This document shows, piece after piece, positions 7,973 through 15,404 of a DNA stretch of 64,000 nucleotides (its first letter is position 1; the number at the start of each line of letters is the position of its first letter). Under the pieces are notes generated by a model. That model was not told the DNA's origin. It was given only the letters and a program-made list of their open reading frames with translations, and did no database searches. Position numbers and translations under genes: made by a program. This stretch comes from Methylotenera sp. G11 (GTDB lineage Bacteria; Pseudomonadota; Gammaproteobacteria; Burkholderiales; Methylophilaceae): positions 186,001-250,000 of the forward strand of contig NZ_JUHH01000001.1 of the NCBI RefSeq assembly GCF_000799735.1, read 5' to 3'.

Positions 7973-9252
7973 GCAGGTCTGAACATGAGCCTGTCCGCAA
8001 CCATATGCCGCCAGCGGAACTGATAGGGGATGATTTCCTGGTTTTGCTCTGGCGCAATGATTTTCCTATCCTGCAGGTCACCGTGCACGGCGTGCCATTG
8101 GCTTATCTGGACAACGCAGCAACAACACAGAAACCCTTAAGTGTCATTGATGCTGAAAATCACTATTACCGCAATAATAACGCTAATGTGCATCGGGGCA
8201 TCCATGCGCTGAGCCAGCGCGCGACTGATGCATTTGAGGCCGCGCGCGTGAAAGTGCAGCACCTGATCAATGCCGCAAGCGCGAATGAAATCATTTTTGT
8301 GCGCGGCACTACTGAAGCGATCAATCTGGTGGCGCAGAGTTATGGCCGCAGCTTTTTTAAAGCCGGTGATGAAATTATCGTGAGCGGAATGGAGCATCAT
8401 TCCAATATCGTTCCCTGGCAGATATTGTGCGAACAGACGGGTGCAGTTTTGCGCATCATTCCGGTGAATCATAGCGGCGAGCTTGAGTTCGAGGCCTACA
8501 ACCGCTTGTTTAACCAGCACACCAGGCTGGTCGCGGTAACGCATGTTTCCAATGCCCTGGGTACAGTCAATCCGGTCAGGGCAATGATAGACCTGGCCCA
8601 TATTCGCGGAGTTCCGGTCCTGCTGGATGGCGCGCAGGCCATCGCCCACATGCCGGTTGATGTACAGGGGCTGGATTGTGATTTCTATGCATTCTCCGGC
8701 CATAAACTATACGGCCCGACCGGCATCGGCGTGCTGTACGCCAAGTCAGCTTTGCTGGACATCATGCCACCCTATCAGGGCGGGGGCGACATGATTCGTT
8801 CGGTCAGTTTCGATGGCACTGTTTATAACAGCATTCCGTATAAATTTGAGGCTGGCACACCCAATATCGCCGGTGCTATCGGCCTGGGGGCGGCAGTGGA
8901 TTATCTGTCGAATATCGGTTTTGATAAGGTGATCCGGCATGAGCAGGCGTTGCTGAGCTATGCGACGCAGTCGGTCATGCGTGTGCCCGGTGTGCGTATC
9001 ATTGGTAACGCCCTGGAAAAAACCGGAATCCTGTCATTTGTGCTGGAAGGCGTGCATCCGCATGATATTGGCTCCATACTGGATCTGCAGGGCGTAGCGA
9101 TTCGCGCAGGCCATCATTGTGCCATGCCGCTGATGAAGCATTTTGGATTGTCAGCCACAGCCCGCGCTTCGTTCGGCCTTTACAACACGAAGGATGAAGT
9201 GGACAAACTGGTGGCGGCGATCTTTCATGTCAAGGAGGTGTTCGGCGTATGA
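7969..9252 (+). CDS. sufS: SufS, cysteine desulfurase (group II)
   Basis: The 427-residue PLP enzyme converts cysteine to alanine and holds the sulfur as a persulfide. The PLP lysine lies in FSGHKLYGPTGIG and the persulfide Cys in RAGHHCAMPLM, both characteristic of SufS rather than IscS. The LDNAATTQKP N-terminal motif starts near residue 46, so there is an unusual N-terminal extension of roughly 25-30 residues (EHEPVRNHMPPAELIGDDF). The extension is covered by the ATGA overlap with sufD, which supports this start. It overlaps sufU in the same manner. Confidence 0.96.
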   Translation: MSRSEHEPVRNHMPPAELIGDDFLVLLWRNDFPILQVTVHGVPLAYLDNAATTQKPLSVIDAENHYYRNNNANVHRGIHALSQRATDAFEAARVKVQHLINAASANEIIFVRGTTEAINLVAQSYGRSFFKAGDEIIVSGMEHHSNIVPWQILCEQTGAVLRIIPVNHSGELEFEAYNRLFNQHTRLVAVTHVSNALGTVNPVRAMIDLAHIRGVPVLLDGAQAIAHMPVDVQGLDCDFYAFSGHKLYGPTGIGVLYAKSALLDIMPPYQGGGDMIRSVSFDGTVYNSIPYKFEAGTPNIAGAIGLGAAVDYLSNIGFDKVIRHEQALLSYATQSVMRVPGVRIIGNALEKTGILSFVLEGVHPHDIGSILDLQGVAIRAGHHCAMPLMKHFGLSATARASFGLYNTKDEVDKLVAAIFHVKEVFGV

Positions 9253-9689
9253 ACGACCTGCGGGAGCTGTATCAGGAAACGATTCTTGACCATTACCGCC
9301 AGCCGCGTAATTTCAGCAGGCCTGCCCATGCCAACTGCATGGCGTCCGGCCATAACCCGCTGTGCGGAGACCAGCTCAAGCTGTACCTTCAGCTCGAGGA
9401 TGGCATTATCCGCAACGCTGGGTTTGAAGGTTCCGGCTGCGCGATATCGACGGCTTCCGCCTCGCTGCTGACAGAAACCATCAAGGGGAAATCCAAAGCG
9501 CAGGCGCTGGATTTAATGAGCCGGTTCCAGGATATGGTCACCGGCCATGCGCCGTCTGCCGACATGGGCAAGCTTGCAGCGCTGGCAGGAGTATGCGAGT
9601 TTCCGCAGCGCGTCAAATGCGCCACACTGGCCTGGCACACGATGAAGGCCGCTTTGGAGGATGAGCATGAAGCGGTCACTACAGAATAG
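9249..9689 (+). CDS. sufU: SufU-type sulfur acceptor / IscU-like protein
   Basis: The 146-residue protein accepts sulfur from SufS. Cys39 and Asp41 (NPLCGDQ), Cys64 (GSGCAIS) and Cys124 (RVKCATLAW) match the zinc-ligand set of Bacillus SufU. The SufU-specific insertion (about residues 95-120) before the last Cys is present, which separates it from IscU. SufU is classically a Gram-positive partner of SufS, and here it takes the place of SufE, which is absent from the operon. Start codon overlaps the sufS stop (ATGA). Confidence 0.93.
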   Translation: MNDLRELYQETILDHYRQPRNFSRPAHANCMASGHNPLCGDQLKLYLQLEDGIIRNAGFEGSGCAISTASASLLTETIKGKSKAQALDLMSRFQDMVTGHAPSADMGKLAALAGVCEFPQRVKCATLAWHTMKAALEDEHEAVTTE

Positions 9690-9697
9690 GTGAGTAG

Positions 9698-10057
9698 ATG
9701 TTTGACTGGAAAAAATTCAGCGAGCAGCAGCAGGAACAGCTGCCCCCGGATAAAGGCGAGCTGGAAGCGCGTGTCGTTGAAATGCTGCGCACGATTTACG
9801 ATCCTGAGCTTCCGGTCAATATCTATGACCTTGGCCTGGTTTACGCGCTGGAAGTGCAGCCCGCAGGCAAGGTGAATATCCGCATGACGCTCACGGCGCC
9901 CAATTGCCCGGTCGCGCAGACTTTTCCGCAGAGCGTGCAGGAGGCGCTGGCATGTGTGCCCGGCGTCAGTGAGGTTCAGGTGGAGCTGGTCTGGGATCCC
10001 CCCTGGAGCCGCGAGCGCATGACCGAGGCGGCAAAGCTGGAGCTTGGGATGCTATAA
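9698..10057 (+). CDS. sufT: SufT, MIP18/DUF59 Fe-S maturation factor
   Basis: The 119-residue protein is of the MIP18 (DUF59) family found as the last assembly gene of many suf operons. The family core DPELPVNIYDLGLVYALEV and the conserved Cys in LTAPNCPVAQ are both present. SufT/MIP18 proteins help deliver Fe-S clusters to apo-enzymes. The exact step in bacteria is not settled. It sits 8 bp after sufU. Confidence 0.93.
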   Translation: MFDWKKFSEQQQEQLPPDKGELEARVVEMLRTIYDPELPVNIYDLGLVYALEVQPAGKVNIRMTLTAPNCPVAQTFPQSVQEALACVPGVSEVQVELVWDPPWSRERMTEAAKLELGML

Positions 10058-10086
10058 CGTGTGCAGGATATGACAGGAGGTAATAT

Positions 10087-10416
10087 ATGAGCGAATGGAT
10101 CGATGTTGCCGCAGTTGAAGATTTCCCGTCCGGCAGTTTCCGCCTGGTGACAGCCAATGAGATGTCTATTCTTGTATTTAACCTGAGCGGCCGTTATTAC
10201 GCGGTTGATAATATATGCACGCATGAATATGCGCAGCTGTGCGAAGGCAAGCTGGAAGGTGAACATATCATCTGCCCGCTGCATGGCGCCCATTTCTCGG
10301 TCATTACCGGTGAGGCGCTGACTGCGCCGGCTTATGAGAATCTACGCACTTTCCCGGTCAGGGTGACTGATGGCTGGCTGGAGGTTGATGCCGAAGCCGA
10401 ATCGGATATTGCATAG
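10087..10416 (+). CDS. Small Rieske [2Fe-2S] ferredoxin
   Basis: This 109-residue single-domain Rieske protein has ligands CTH (in NICTHEY) and CPLH (in CPLHGAHF), the BphF/NdoA-like soluble ferredoxin pattern. It follows sufT by 29 bp with its own GGAGG (10077-10081), so it is probably the last gene of the suf transcript. No oxygenase is nearby, so it is unlikely to serve a ring-hydroxylating dioxygenase here. A role as electron donor for cluster assembly, or simply as a client, is an inference. Such a Rieske gene at the end of suf operons is seen in other proteobacteria. Confidence 0.9.
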   Translation: MSEWIDVAAVEDFPSGSFRLVTANEMSILVFNLSGRYYAVDNICTHEYAQLCEGKLEGEHIICPLHGAHFSVITGEALTAPAYENLRTFPVRVTDGWLEVDAEAESDIA

Positions 10417-10511
10417 CGCTGGCATGATGCAGGCATGAAGGCACCGCGGGGTAGTGACCCCCATTGTGGATATGGCCTACACTTGCAAGCGGCGCGGCGC
10501 CTGGCTAAGCG

Positions 10512-11036
10512 CTAGGGGAATATGACATGCTCGGTAGGCCAGATGCCGCTGAATGCCGCTTCAGGATGCTGGTCTGCGACCAGTTTGCGGATTTCCTGCA
10601 CGCGGTGGAATGGCGCGAGCACAATCATCAGCACCTGCCCTCCGGCGATCCGTTTTTCGAATTGTTTCAGCTGGCTGTTCGGGATGCTGGTGGCGGCCAG
10701 TGCCGTCCACATGCCGCCGGCCACAAAGCCGACTGCCGTGCAGATCAGTATGGTGGCAACAAAAGGGATAGGCTTGGTATACCACCAGGTTGGCACCATG
10801 ATGGCTACAAAACCCAGCGCAAGCCCAACCAGTGCTCCCAAGCCCATGCCGGTCTCCCATCCTTCAATCAGGTCGGTACGTTCGGAAACGGAAGCTTCCG
10901 GCAAATTCTGCATCGGTGTGCCCGGCTTTGCCAGAAAATGAATATGGCTGGCGTCTATGCGAGCCAACAGCAAGTCATTCAGCATTGCGTGCGCGCTTTT
11001 TACGTCAGGTAACATGAAATATAGTCTGCGGTTCAT
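10512..11036 (-). CDS. DUF1269-like membrane protein
   Basis: This 174-residue protein has a cytoplasmic ferredoxin-like N-terminal half (MNRRLYFMLPDVKSAHAML...DASHIHFLAKPG) and a Gly/Ala-rich double transmembrane hairpin (about 65-110: GMGLGALVGLALGFVAIMV and FVATILICTAVGFVAGGMW). A C-terminal half follows with a second ferredoxin-like pattern. The fold resembles DUF1269 and general-stress ysiA-like proteins. No catalytic motif is visible. AAGGAG precedes the start. The function is unknown. It is probably monocistronic. Confidence 0.75.
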   Translation of the reverse strand: MNRRLYFMLPDVKSAHAMLNDLLLARIDASHIHFLAKPGTPMQNLPEASVSERTDLIEGWETGMGLGALVGLALGFVAIMVPTWWYTKPIPFVATILICTAVGFVAGGMWTALAATSIPNSQLKQFEKRIAGGQVLMIVLAPFHRVQEIRKLVADQHPEAAFSGIWPTEHVIFP

Positions 11037-11178
11037 TTGAGTCTCCTTGTAACAGGGTCAAAAAATATAAAAGGTCAGCCTACCCACTTCCGTATGGCGG
11101 GGCATCATGTCGTAAAGCAGGTCTATCCTGAACTGTCTTATCCGGCCCGGCCGGTTTCCAGCGGCCATCGGTTCAGGG

Positions 11179-11865
11179 TCAGTGTCCTTTGCTTAACTGG
11201 CTGCCGGGCAGTTTCTTCATCGAAAAATACCAGTCGGAAACCTGGTATTCCGCATTGTCCGCACGCAGTTCAGCATCTTCCAGTGTCATCGGCGCCGGGA
11301 TGATCACATCCTGGCCGCTGGTCCAGTTGGCAGGGCATGCCACTTTATTGGCGTCGGCTGTCTGCAGGGCGTCGATTACGCGCATGATCTCAGCGAAATT
11401 ACGGCCTACGTTCATCGGGTAGTAAATCATGGCGCGCAGTACGCGTTTGGGGTCGATGAAAAATACACAGCGTACAGTGGATGTGTTACTGCTTAACTCA
11501 TGGATCATGCCGTAAAGACGTGATACTTTCTGGTCAAGGTCGGCAATGATGGGGAATCTGATGTTAACCCCGAATTTATCCTGGATGTTGCGCATCCAGG
11601 CAATATGGCTGTAGATACTGTCTACCGAGCAGCCCAGCAGGGCTACGCCTTTGTGCTTGAACTCATCCTGCTGTGTGGCAAACGCCATCAGTTCTGTTGT
11701 GCAGACTGGCGTAAAATCGGCCGGGTGCGAGAACAGGATAACCCATTTGCCCTGTTCCCATTCCGATAGACGTATCATGCCATGCGTCGTCTGCGCGTCA
11801 AAATCGGGAACAGGCGCATTTAACTCTAACCTGACCGGTGCGGTATCTACTGAAGTTGCAGTCAT
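11179..11865 (-). CDS. Prx6-type peroxiredoxin
   Basis: The 228-residue thiol peroxidase reduces H2O2 and organic peroxides. The peroxidatic Cys55 is in HPADFTPVCTTEL. The length and C-terminal arm (DVIIPAPMTLEDAELR) place it in the Prx6/1-Cys subfamily. A further Cys177 in KVACPANW is near the position of resolving cysteines in archaeal Prx6-type enzymes, so a 2-Cys mechanism is possible. The start at 11865 is set by a strong AAGGAGGTG immediately upstream. An ATG 36 bp earlier has no such site. Probably cytoplasmic. Confidence 0.92.
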   Translation of the reverse strand: MTATSVDTAPVRLELNAPVPDFDAQTTHGMIRLSEWEQGKWVILFSHPADFTPVCTTELMAFATQQDEFKHKGVALLGCSVDSIYSHIAWMRNIQDKFGVNIRFPIIADLDQKVSRLYGMIHELSSNTSTVRCVFFIDPKRVLRAMIYYPMNVGRNFAEIMRVIDALQTADANKVACPANWTSGQDVIIPAPMTLEDAELRADNAEYQVSDWYFSMKKLPGSQLSKGH

Positions 11866-12140
11866 GGCACACCTCCTTGTCCGTATACCGAAGCAATGCA
11901 CTTAAGGCAATGTGCCGAGGTTTACGTACCAGTTCCGGACATTGTTCAAGCATTACTTACTCACATAAGATTAGGCCGCATCATGCAGTAAAAGTTCTGG
12001 TGGATTCCAGTTGTTTGCTGTGCTTTCATTTATGCATGGTTTACGCATGGCCTGATGGTTTCCATGATGGATACGATAGGTCAATTTCCATATCGGCATG
12101 GTGTCGATAATTAAATGACAGGATTGCCTTTCAAATCTGC

Positions 12141-12158
12141 TTATTGTTGTTACAATAA
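12141..12158. promoter_or_regulatory. Palindromic operator before the UmuD-like gene
   Basis: TTATTGT (12141-12147) and ACAATAA (12152-12158) form a perfect 7-bp dyad with a 4-bp spacer, ending four bases before the ATG at 12163. Bound protein there would block both initiation of transcription and the ribosome site. It is not the E. coli-type LexA box (CTGT-N8-ACAG). Confidence 0.5.
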
Positions 12159-12162
12159 TCAA

Positions 12163-12786
12163 ATGAGTGACGTCCATCATAAAAGTACCGGCAAGCATGG
12201 GGGTGTCCGGCAAGGTGCCGGTCGCAAACCCGGCACCGGTAAGTTCGGCGAACCGACTTCGGTGTTGCGTGTGCCTTCCAGCCAAACCGCGAATATTAAA
12301 AACTTCTTAACAGCCTACCAGCAAAAACGTATGAAAACAGATTTAGACAGTGTCGGTGAGTTTGAGTATCCCAGCATGGAGATGGTGCCGGTACCTTTGC
12401 CTTTATATTCTTCCAAAGTCTCAGCTGGCCTGCCTAGCCCGGCTGACGAGCATGTGGAAAAACGCCTGGATCCAAGCGAGTTCCTGATTGACCGTAAAGA
12501 TTCGACCTTTTTTGTCACGATCCAGGGCTACTCCATGGTCGATGCAGGGCTGCTGCCGGGAGACAAGGCGGTTGTTGACCGCTCCAAGCTTGCATCCGTG
12601 GGGGATATTGTATTGGCCGTGTTAAACGGTGAATTTACGATTAAGACCCTGAGCCGCCACAAATCAGGCGCTCCCAGGCTGCTGCCTGCCAACTCAAGCG
12701 GTGAGTATGTCCCCATAGAAATTACCGAAGACATGCAGTTTGAGATATGGGGCGTCGTTATCGGGTCGTTCCGTCGCTTTAAATAA
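12163..12786 (+). CDS. UmuD-like S24 self-cleaving protein with GAGRKPG N-terminus
   Basis: This 207-residue member of the LexA/UmuD peptidase family has a predicted self-cleavage bond Ala88-Gly89 in SSKVSAGLPSPAD, followed by the UmuD-like stretch VEKRLDPSEFLI. The nucleophile is Ser124 (GYSMVDAGLLPGD) and the general base Lys161 (LNGEFTIKTLSR). The roughly 85-residue N-terminal part is much longer than the UmuD arm and contains GGVRQGAGRKPG, a basic motif often found in DNA-binding or plasmid/phage regulators. It may therefore be a self-cleaving transcription factor rather than a polymerase V subunit. No umuC is adjacent. ATG 12163 is preferred over 12115 because the latter would run through the palindrome. 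No clear Shine-Dalgarno. Confidence 0.85.
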   Translation: MSDVHHKSTGKHGGVRQGAGRKPGTGKFGEPTSVLRVPSSQTANIKNFLTAYQQKRMKTDLDSVGEFEYPSMEMVPVPLPLYSSKVSAGLPSPADEHVEKRLDPSEFLIDRKDSTFFVTIQGYSMVDAGLLPGDKAVVDRSKLASVGDIVLAVLNGEFTIKTLSRHKSGAPRLLPANSSGEYVPIEITEDMQFEIWGVVIGSFRRFK

Positions 12787-12809
12787 TCCTTTTATGCCTG
12801 TTGGCGGTT

Positions 12810-12941
12810 GCTGCCAGGCGTTTGCGGGGTCGCGCCATCCTTGATTAAATAATCACCATTGCTGATTATCCATCACCAAACAGTCACTTATGCGGCTTAC
12901 CCTAAGATGATTAACAGCGTTATCCACAGATAATGTGGGTT
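12810..12941. repeat. Long direct repeat, copy 1, with DnaA box
   Basis: Bases 12835-12941 (107 bp) are identical to 16339-16445 except for one C/T difference, and weaker similarity extends left to 12810. Within it are TTGATTAAATAATCACC and TGATTATC, forming nested A/T-rich dyads. A perfect DnaA box TTATCCACA lies at 12920-12928 inside a CCACA-GATAA-TGTGG dyad. It lies in the non-coding gap after the UmuD-like gene and marks the left border of the sulfide cassette. Confidence 0.9.
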
Positions 12942-13082
12942 GCAGGAGGCGTTAATTATTCTGCCCCGCCTGATCTTGCCGTTTAAACCGCTTTGTTTGA
13001 AGTTCTCTGACCCATAACCGCTGCCAAGTCATTTCAAATGAACCTGGCATGCTTATTGGAATGCGTAATGATGACCCATGGT

Positions 13083-13496
13083 CTAGCGTTTAAGCAGTCG
13101 GTAGATTGCCATGCCGATCAGCATGGCAATGACAAACAGCAGCACTTCAAAACCTCCGGTAGCAATGGATGCTATGGCAGGGCCCGGACACAAGCCGACC
13201 AGCCCCCAGCCAATACCAAACAGCACGGCCCCTATTATCAGCGGCAAGTCGATTTGCCTGGCGGTTGGCAACTGCATCTGCTCTTTAATCAGGCTCAGGG
13301 ATAAACCGCTGGCTTTTCTGAACGCAAAAAAGCTGACGCCAATCGCGCCAATCATCACGAACATCAATGAAGGATCCCAATCACCGAAGATATCGAGAAA
13401 GCCAATCACCTTGGCCGGATTGGTCATGCCTGAAAGAATCAGGCCGATGCCGAATAGCAAGCCCGCGAATAATGCGGATAGATTTTTCTTGAACAT
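13083..13496 (-). CDS. YeeE/YedE-family half transporter (DUF6691)
   Basis: The 137-residue protein has four predicted transmembrane helices. It has the second-half signature GIGWGLVGLCPGPAIA and a first-helix motif GLILSGMTNPAKV, as in the DUF6691 partner of YeeE. Pairs of such short proteins form one sulfur-compound permease equivalent to full-length YeeE, which takes up thiosulfate. It is the last gene of the leftward operon, 6 bp after the other half. Its role in moving thiosulfate or another sulfur species is inferred from the family and the persulfide dioxygenase beside it. Confidence 0.88.
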   Translation of the reverse strand: MFKKNLSALFAGLLFGIGLILSGMTNPAKVIGFLDIFGDWDPSLMFVMIGAIGVSFFAFRKASGLSLSLIKEQMQLPTARQIDLPLIIGAVLFGIGWGLVGLCPGPAIASIATGGFEVLLFVIAMLIGMAIYRLLKR

Positions 13497-13502
13497 ATTG
13501 CG

Positions 13503-13919
13503 TTAGCCCATGTGATGCGTGATGTAAACGGTGGCAATACCGGCTGCCATGAATACTGCGGTGGCAATGATGGAGCGTCTGGACATTCTGGCAATGCCGC
13601 AAACGCCGTGACCGCTGGTGCAGCCGGAGCCATAGCGGCTGCCTATGCCAACCAGCAAGCCTGCAATGATAATCTGCAGATCGGGTACAGCAAGCTTCGC
13701 TGCAAACGGCTGACTGAACAGCATGTATGCAAACGGTGACAGCACCAGCCCGGCAAGAAAGGCCATGCGCCAAGGCACATCAGATTTGTGTGCATCGGCT
13801 ATGCCACCAAGAATGCCGCTGACGCCGGCAATTCTGCCGTTAAGCAGAATCATCATCGAAGCGGAGAGTCCGATGAGAATACCGCCGATGAGTGATGCAA
13901 TAGGGGTGAAGTCTTCCAT
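13503..13919 (-). CDS. YeeE/YedE-family half transporter
   Basis: The 138-residue membrane protein, with about four helices, carries the hallmark GSRYGSGCTSGHGVCGIARMS. In thiosulfate transporter YeeE this loop places the cysteines that relay the substrate. It lies between the persulfide dioxygenase and the DUF6691 half. A good AGGAG precedes the start. Together with 13083-13496 it likely makes a two-subunit sulfur importer or exporter. Confidence 0.9.
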   Translation of the reverse strand: MEDFTPIASLIGGILIGLSASMMILLNGRIAGVSGILGGIADAHKSDVPWRMAFLAGLVLSPFAYMLFSQPFAAKLAVPDLQIIIAGLLVGIGSRYGSGCTSGHGVCGIARMSRRSIIATAVFMAAGIATVYITHHMG

Positions 13920-13949
13920 ATATGCTCCTGGTTCAAATCAACGCCATAT

Positions 13950-14645
13950 TTAGCCGTGCTGCACATCGGGCACGCCGCATTTGCGGTTGGCAGGCACAGC
14001 AATGTCGATCATTTTAGGTTTGGGCAGATTAAGGTTTGCCATCAGTTCAATGAATTCATCTCTGGTTTTATTGGCCAGCCGCGGGTTAATGCCTTTTTCC
14101 TGCGCGATTGAGCTGACGCGCCTGCCGTTATAATCGTGCCCCGGGTAAACCAGCGTTTCACCAGGCAGTGTGAACAGGCGTTTAGTAATGGCATCGTAGA
14201 GTTTACCTGCGTCCCCACTCTGGAAATCAGTACGCCCGCAGCCGTTAATCAGCAGGCTGTCGCCGGTAAACAGGCGGTCGCGCCACAGGAAGCTGACACT
14301 GCCTGCTGTATGCCCCGGGGTGGCAATCACCCGGATGCTCTCTTCGCCAAATGTAATCACATCCCCGTCGTTGAGCTGAATATCCGCCGTGTCAGCACCG
14401 CAGGCTGTGCTGACGGCTGTTTTTGCCTGCGTGATGTTCTTCAGCTTGCCTCCACCGGTAATGTGGTCGGCATGCACATGGGTTTCCAGTGAATACAGCA
14501 GTGCTAACCCATGCTGGTTAATGATCCCCAGATAGTCATCAATATTTTCGGTAACCGGGTCTATCAATACTGCCTGCCTGCTGTTTGCATCTGCAAGCAA
14601 ATAAGTGAGCGTGGATGATGCTTCATCATAAAATTGTCTGAACAT
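13950..14645 (-). CDS. Persulfide dioxygenase (ETHE1/Blh-like metallo-beta-lactamase fold)
   Basis: The 231-residue non-heme iron enzyme is predicted to oxidise glutathione persulfide to sulfite. The metal motif THVHADH (56-61), the HTAGS histidine (TPGHTAGSVSFL) and the aspartate in FTGDSLLINGCGR match ETHE1/Blh proteins. GCGRTDFQSGD is diagnostic for the persulfide dioxygenase branch as opposed to glyoxalase II. It is first in the leftward operon and diverges from the BigR-like repressor across an A/T-rich dyad. A good AAGGAA ribosome site precedes the start. Confidence 0.92.
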   Translation of the reverse strand: MFRQFYDEASSTLTYLLADANSRQAVLIDPVTENIDDYLGIINQHGLALLYSLETHVHADHITGGGKLKNITQAKTAVSTACGADTADIQLNDGDVITFGEESIRVIATPGHTAGSVSFLWRDRLFTGDSLLINGCGRTDFQSGDAGKLYDAITKRLFTLPGETLVYPGHDYNGRRVSSIAQEKGINPRLANKTRDEFIELMANLNLPKPKMIDIAVPANRKCGVPDVQHG

Positions 14646-14689
14646 GATTATTTCCTTTGCAAAAATATGCTTGCGCTATTATACACATC

Positions 14690-14709
14690 AATATACAATT
14701 TTATATATT
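14690..14709. promoter_or_regulatory. BigR-type operator in the divergent sulfide promoter
   Basis: The 89-bp gap between the divergent persulfide dioxygenase and bigR-like genes is very A/T-rich. It has a dyad AATATA (14690-14695) N8 TATATT (14704-14709). BigR-family repressors bind A/T-rich imperfect palindromes that control both directions. The exact limits are a guess. Confidence 0.45.
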
Positions 14710-14734
14710 ATATTTACTTTAATCAATACTGACG

Positions 14735-15052
14735 ATGCAAAACAAAAATATTGATTTTGATGCGCTGAGAACTTCTGCCGATAAAGCCTGCACCTTAATG
14801 AAAATTATGGCAAACAGTGACCGCCTGATGCTGCTGTGCCAGCTGTCACAACAGGAAATGTCAGTGGGCGAACTGGAACAGGCGCTGGATATTCGCCAGC
14901 CTACGCTTTCGCAGCAGCTTACTGTGCTGAGAACAGCCGGTCTGGTGAATACCAGGCGTGAAGGCAAGAATATTTATTACTCCATTTGCAGCCAGTCTGC
15001 ATTGGCTATCATGAATGTACTTTATCAGGAAATTTGCCTGAAGAAAGAATAA
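14735..15052 (+). CDS. bigR: BigR/SqrR-like persulfide-sensing ArsR repressor
   Basis: This 105-residue ArsR-family protein has the recognition helix near QPTLSQQLTVLRTAGLV. Cysteines lie at 19, 35, 85 and 101. Cys35 (LLCQLS) and Cys101 (EICLKK) are 66 residues apart, the same spacing as the redox pair Cys42/Cys108 of Xylella BigR, which forms a disulfide or polysulfide bridge when exposed to sulfide-derived persulfides. Heads the rightward operon with DUF442 and TauE genes and diverges from the persulfide dioxygenase. The function is inferred from this cysteine pair and the context. Confidence 0.87.
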   Translation: MQNKNIDFDALRTSADKACTLMKIMANSDRLMLLCQLSQQEMSVGELEQALDIRQPTLSQQLTVLRTAGLVNTRREGKNIYYSICSQSALAIMNVLYQEICLKKE

Positions 15053-15059
15053 GGAGCAG

Positions 15060-15404
15060 ATGATGCAGATTCATAAACTTAATGAGAACTTCAGCTTTAC
15101 TGCACAGATTACAGCAGCTGATATTGCTGAACTGGCCAAACTTGGCTTTAAAACCATTATCAATAACCGCCCTGATGGCGAGAGTGAAGACCAGCCATCC
15201 AGCGCTGATCTGGCAGCCGCGGCGCAGGCACATGAGCTAAACTACGTGCATATCCCGGTGATTCCCAACCATATTCAGCCTGCGCAGATACAGGCTTTTC
15301 TACACACGTATCAGACATCGGCCAGGCCCATCATAGGCTTCTGCAAAACCGGCAATCGCGCTTCCACTTTGTGTAGGCTGGCATTGGAAGACCATGATGG
15401 CTGA
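15060..15404 (+). CDS. DUF442 / TIGR01244 phosphatase-like sulfurtransferase
   Basis: The 114-residue protein has a dual-specificity-phosphatase-like fold with the P-loop FCKTGNRAS (Cys95). The family is regularly linked, or fused, to persulfide dioxygenases in bigR operons (the N-terminal half of Blh) and is thought to be a sulfur transferase. Start at 15060 or the next ATG (15063) behind AAGGAG. It overlaps the following TauE gene by 11 bp. Confidence 0.88.
   Translation: MMQIHKLNENFSFTAQITAADIAELAKLGFKTIINNRPDGESEDQPSSADLAAAAQAHELNYVHIPVIPNHIQPAQIQAFLHTYQTSARPIIGFCKTGNRASTLCRLALEDHDG

Noticed and set aside
10441-10511. Terminator after the suf operon (GGGGT/ACCCC at 10448-10461)
   Set aside because: The stem is only five base pairs and no T tract follows, so a terminator cannot be supported.
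12115-12162. Upstream ATG of the UmuD-like gene
   Set aside because: This start would place the palindromic operator inside the coding region and adds residues with no family similarity.
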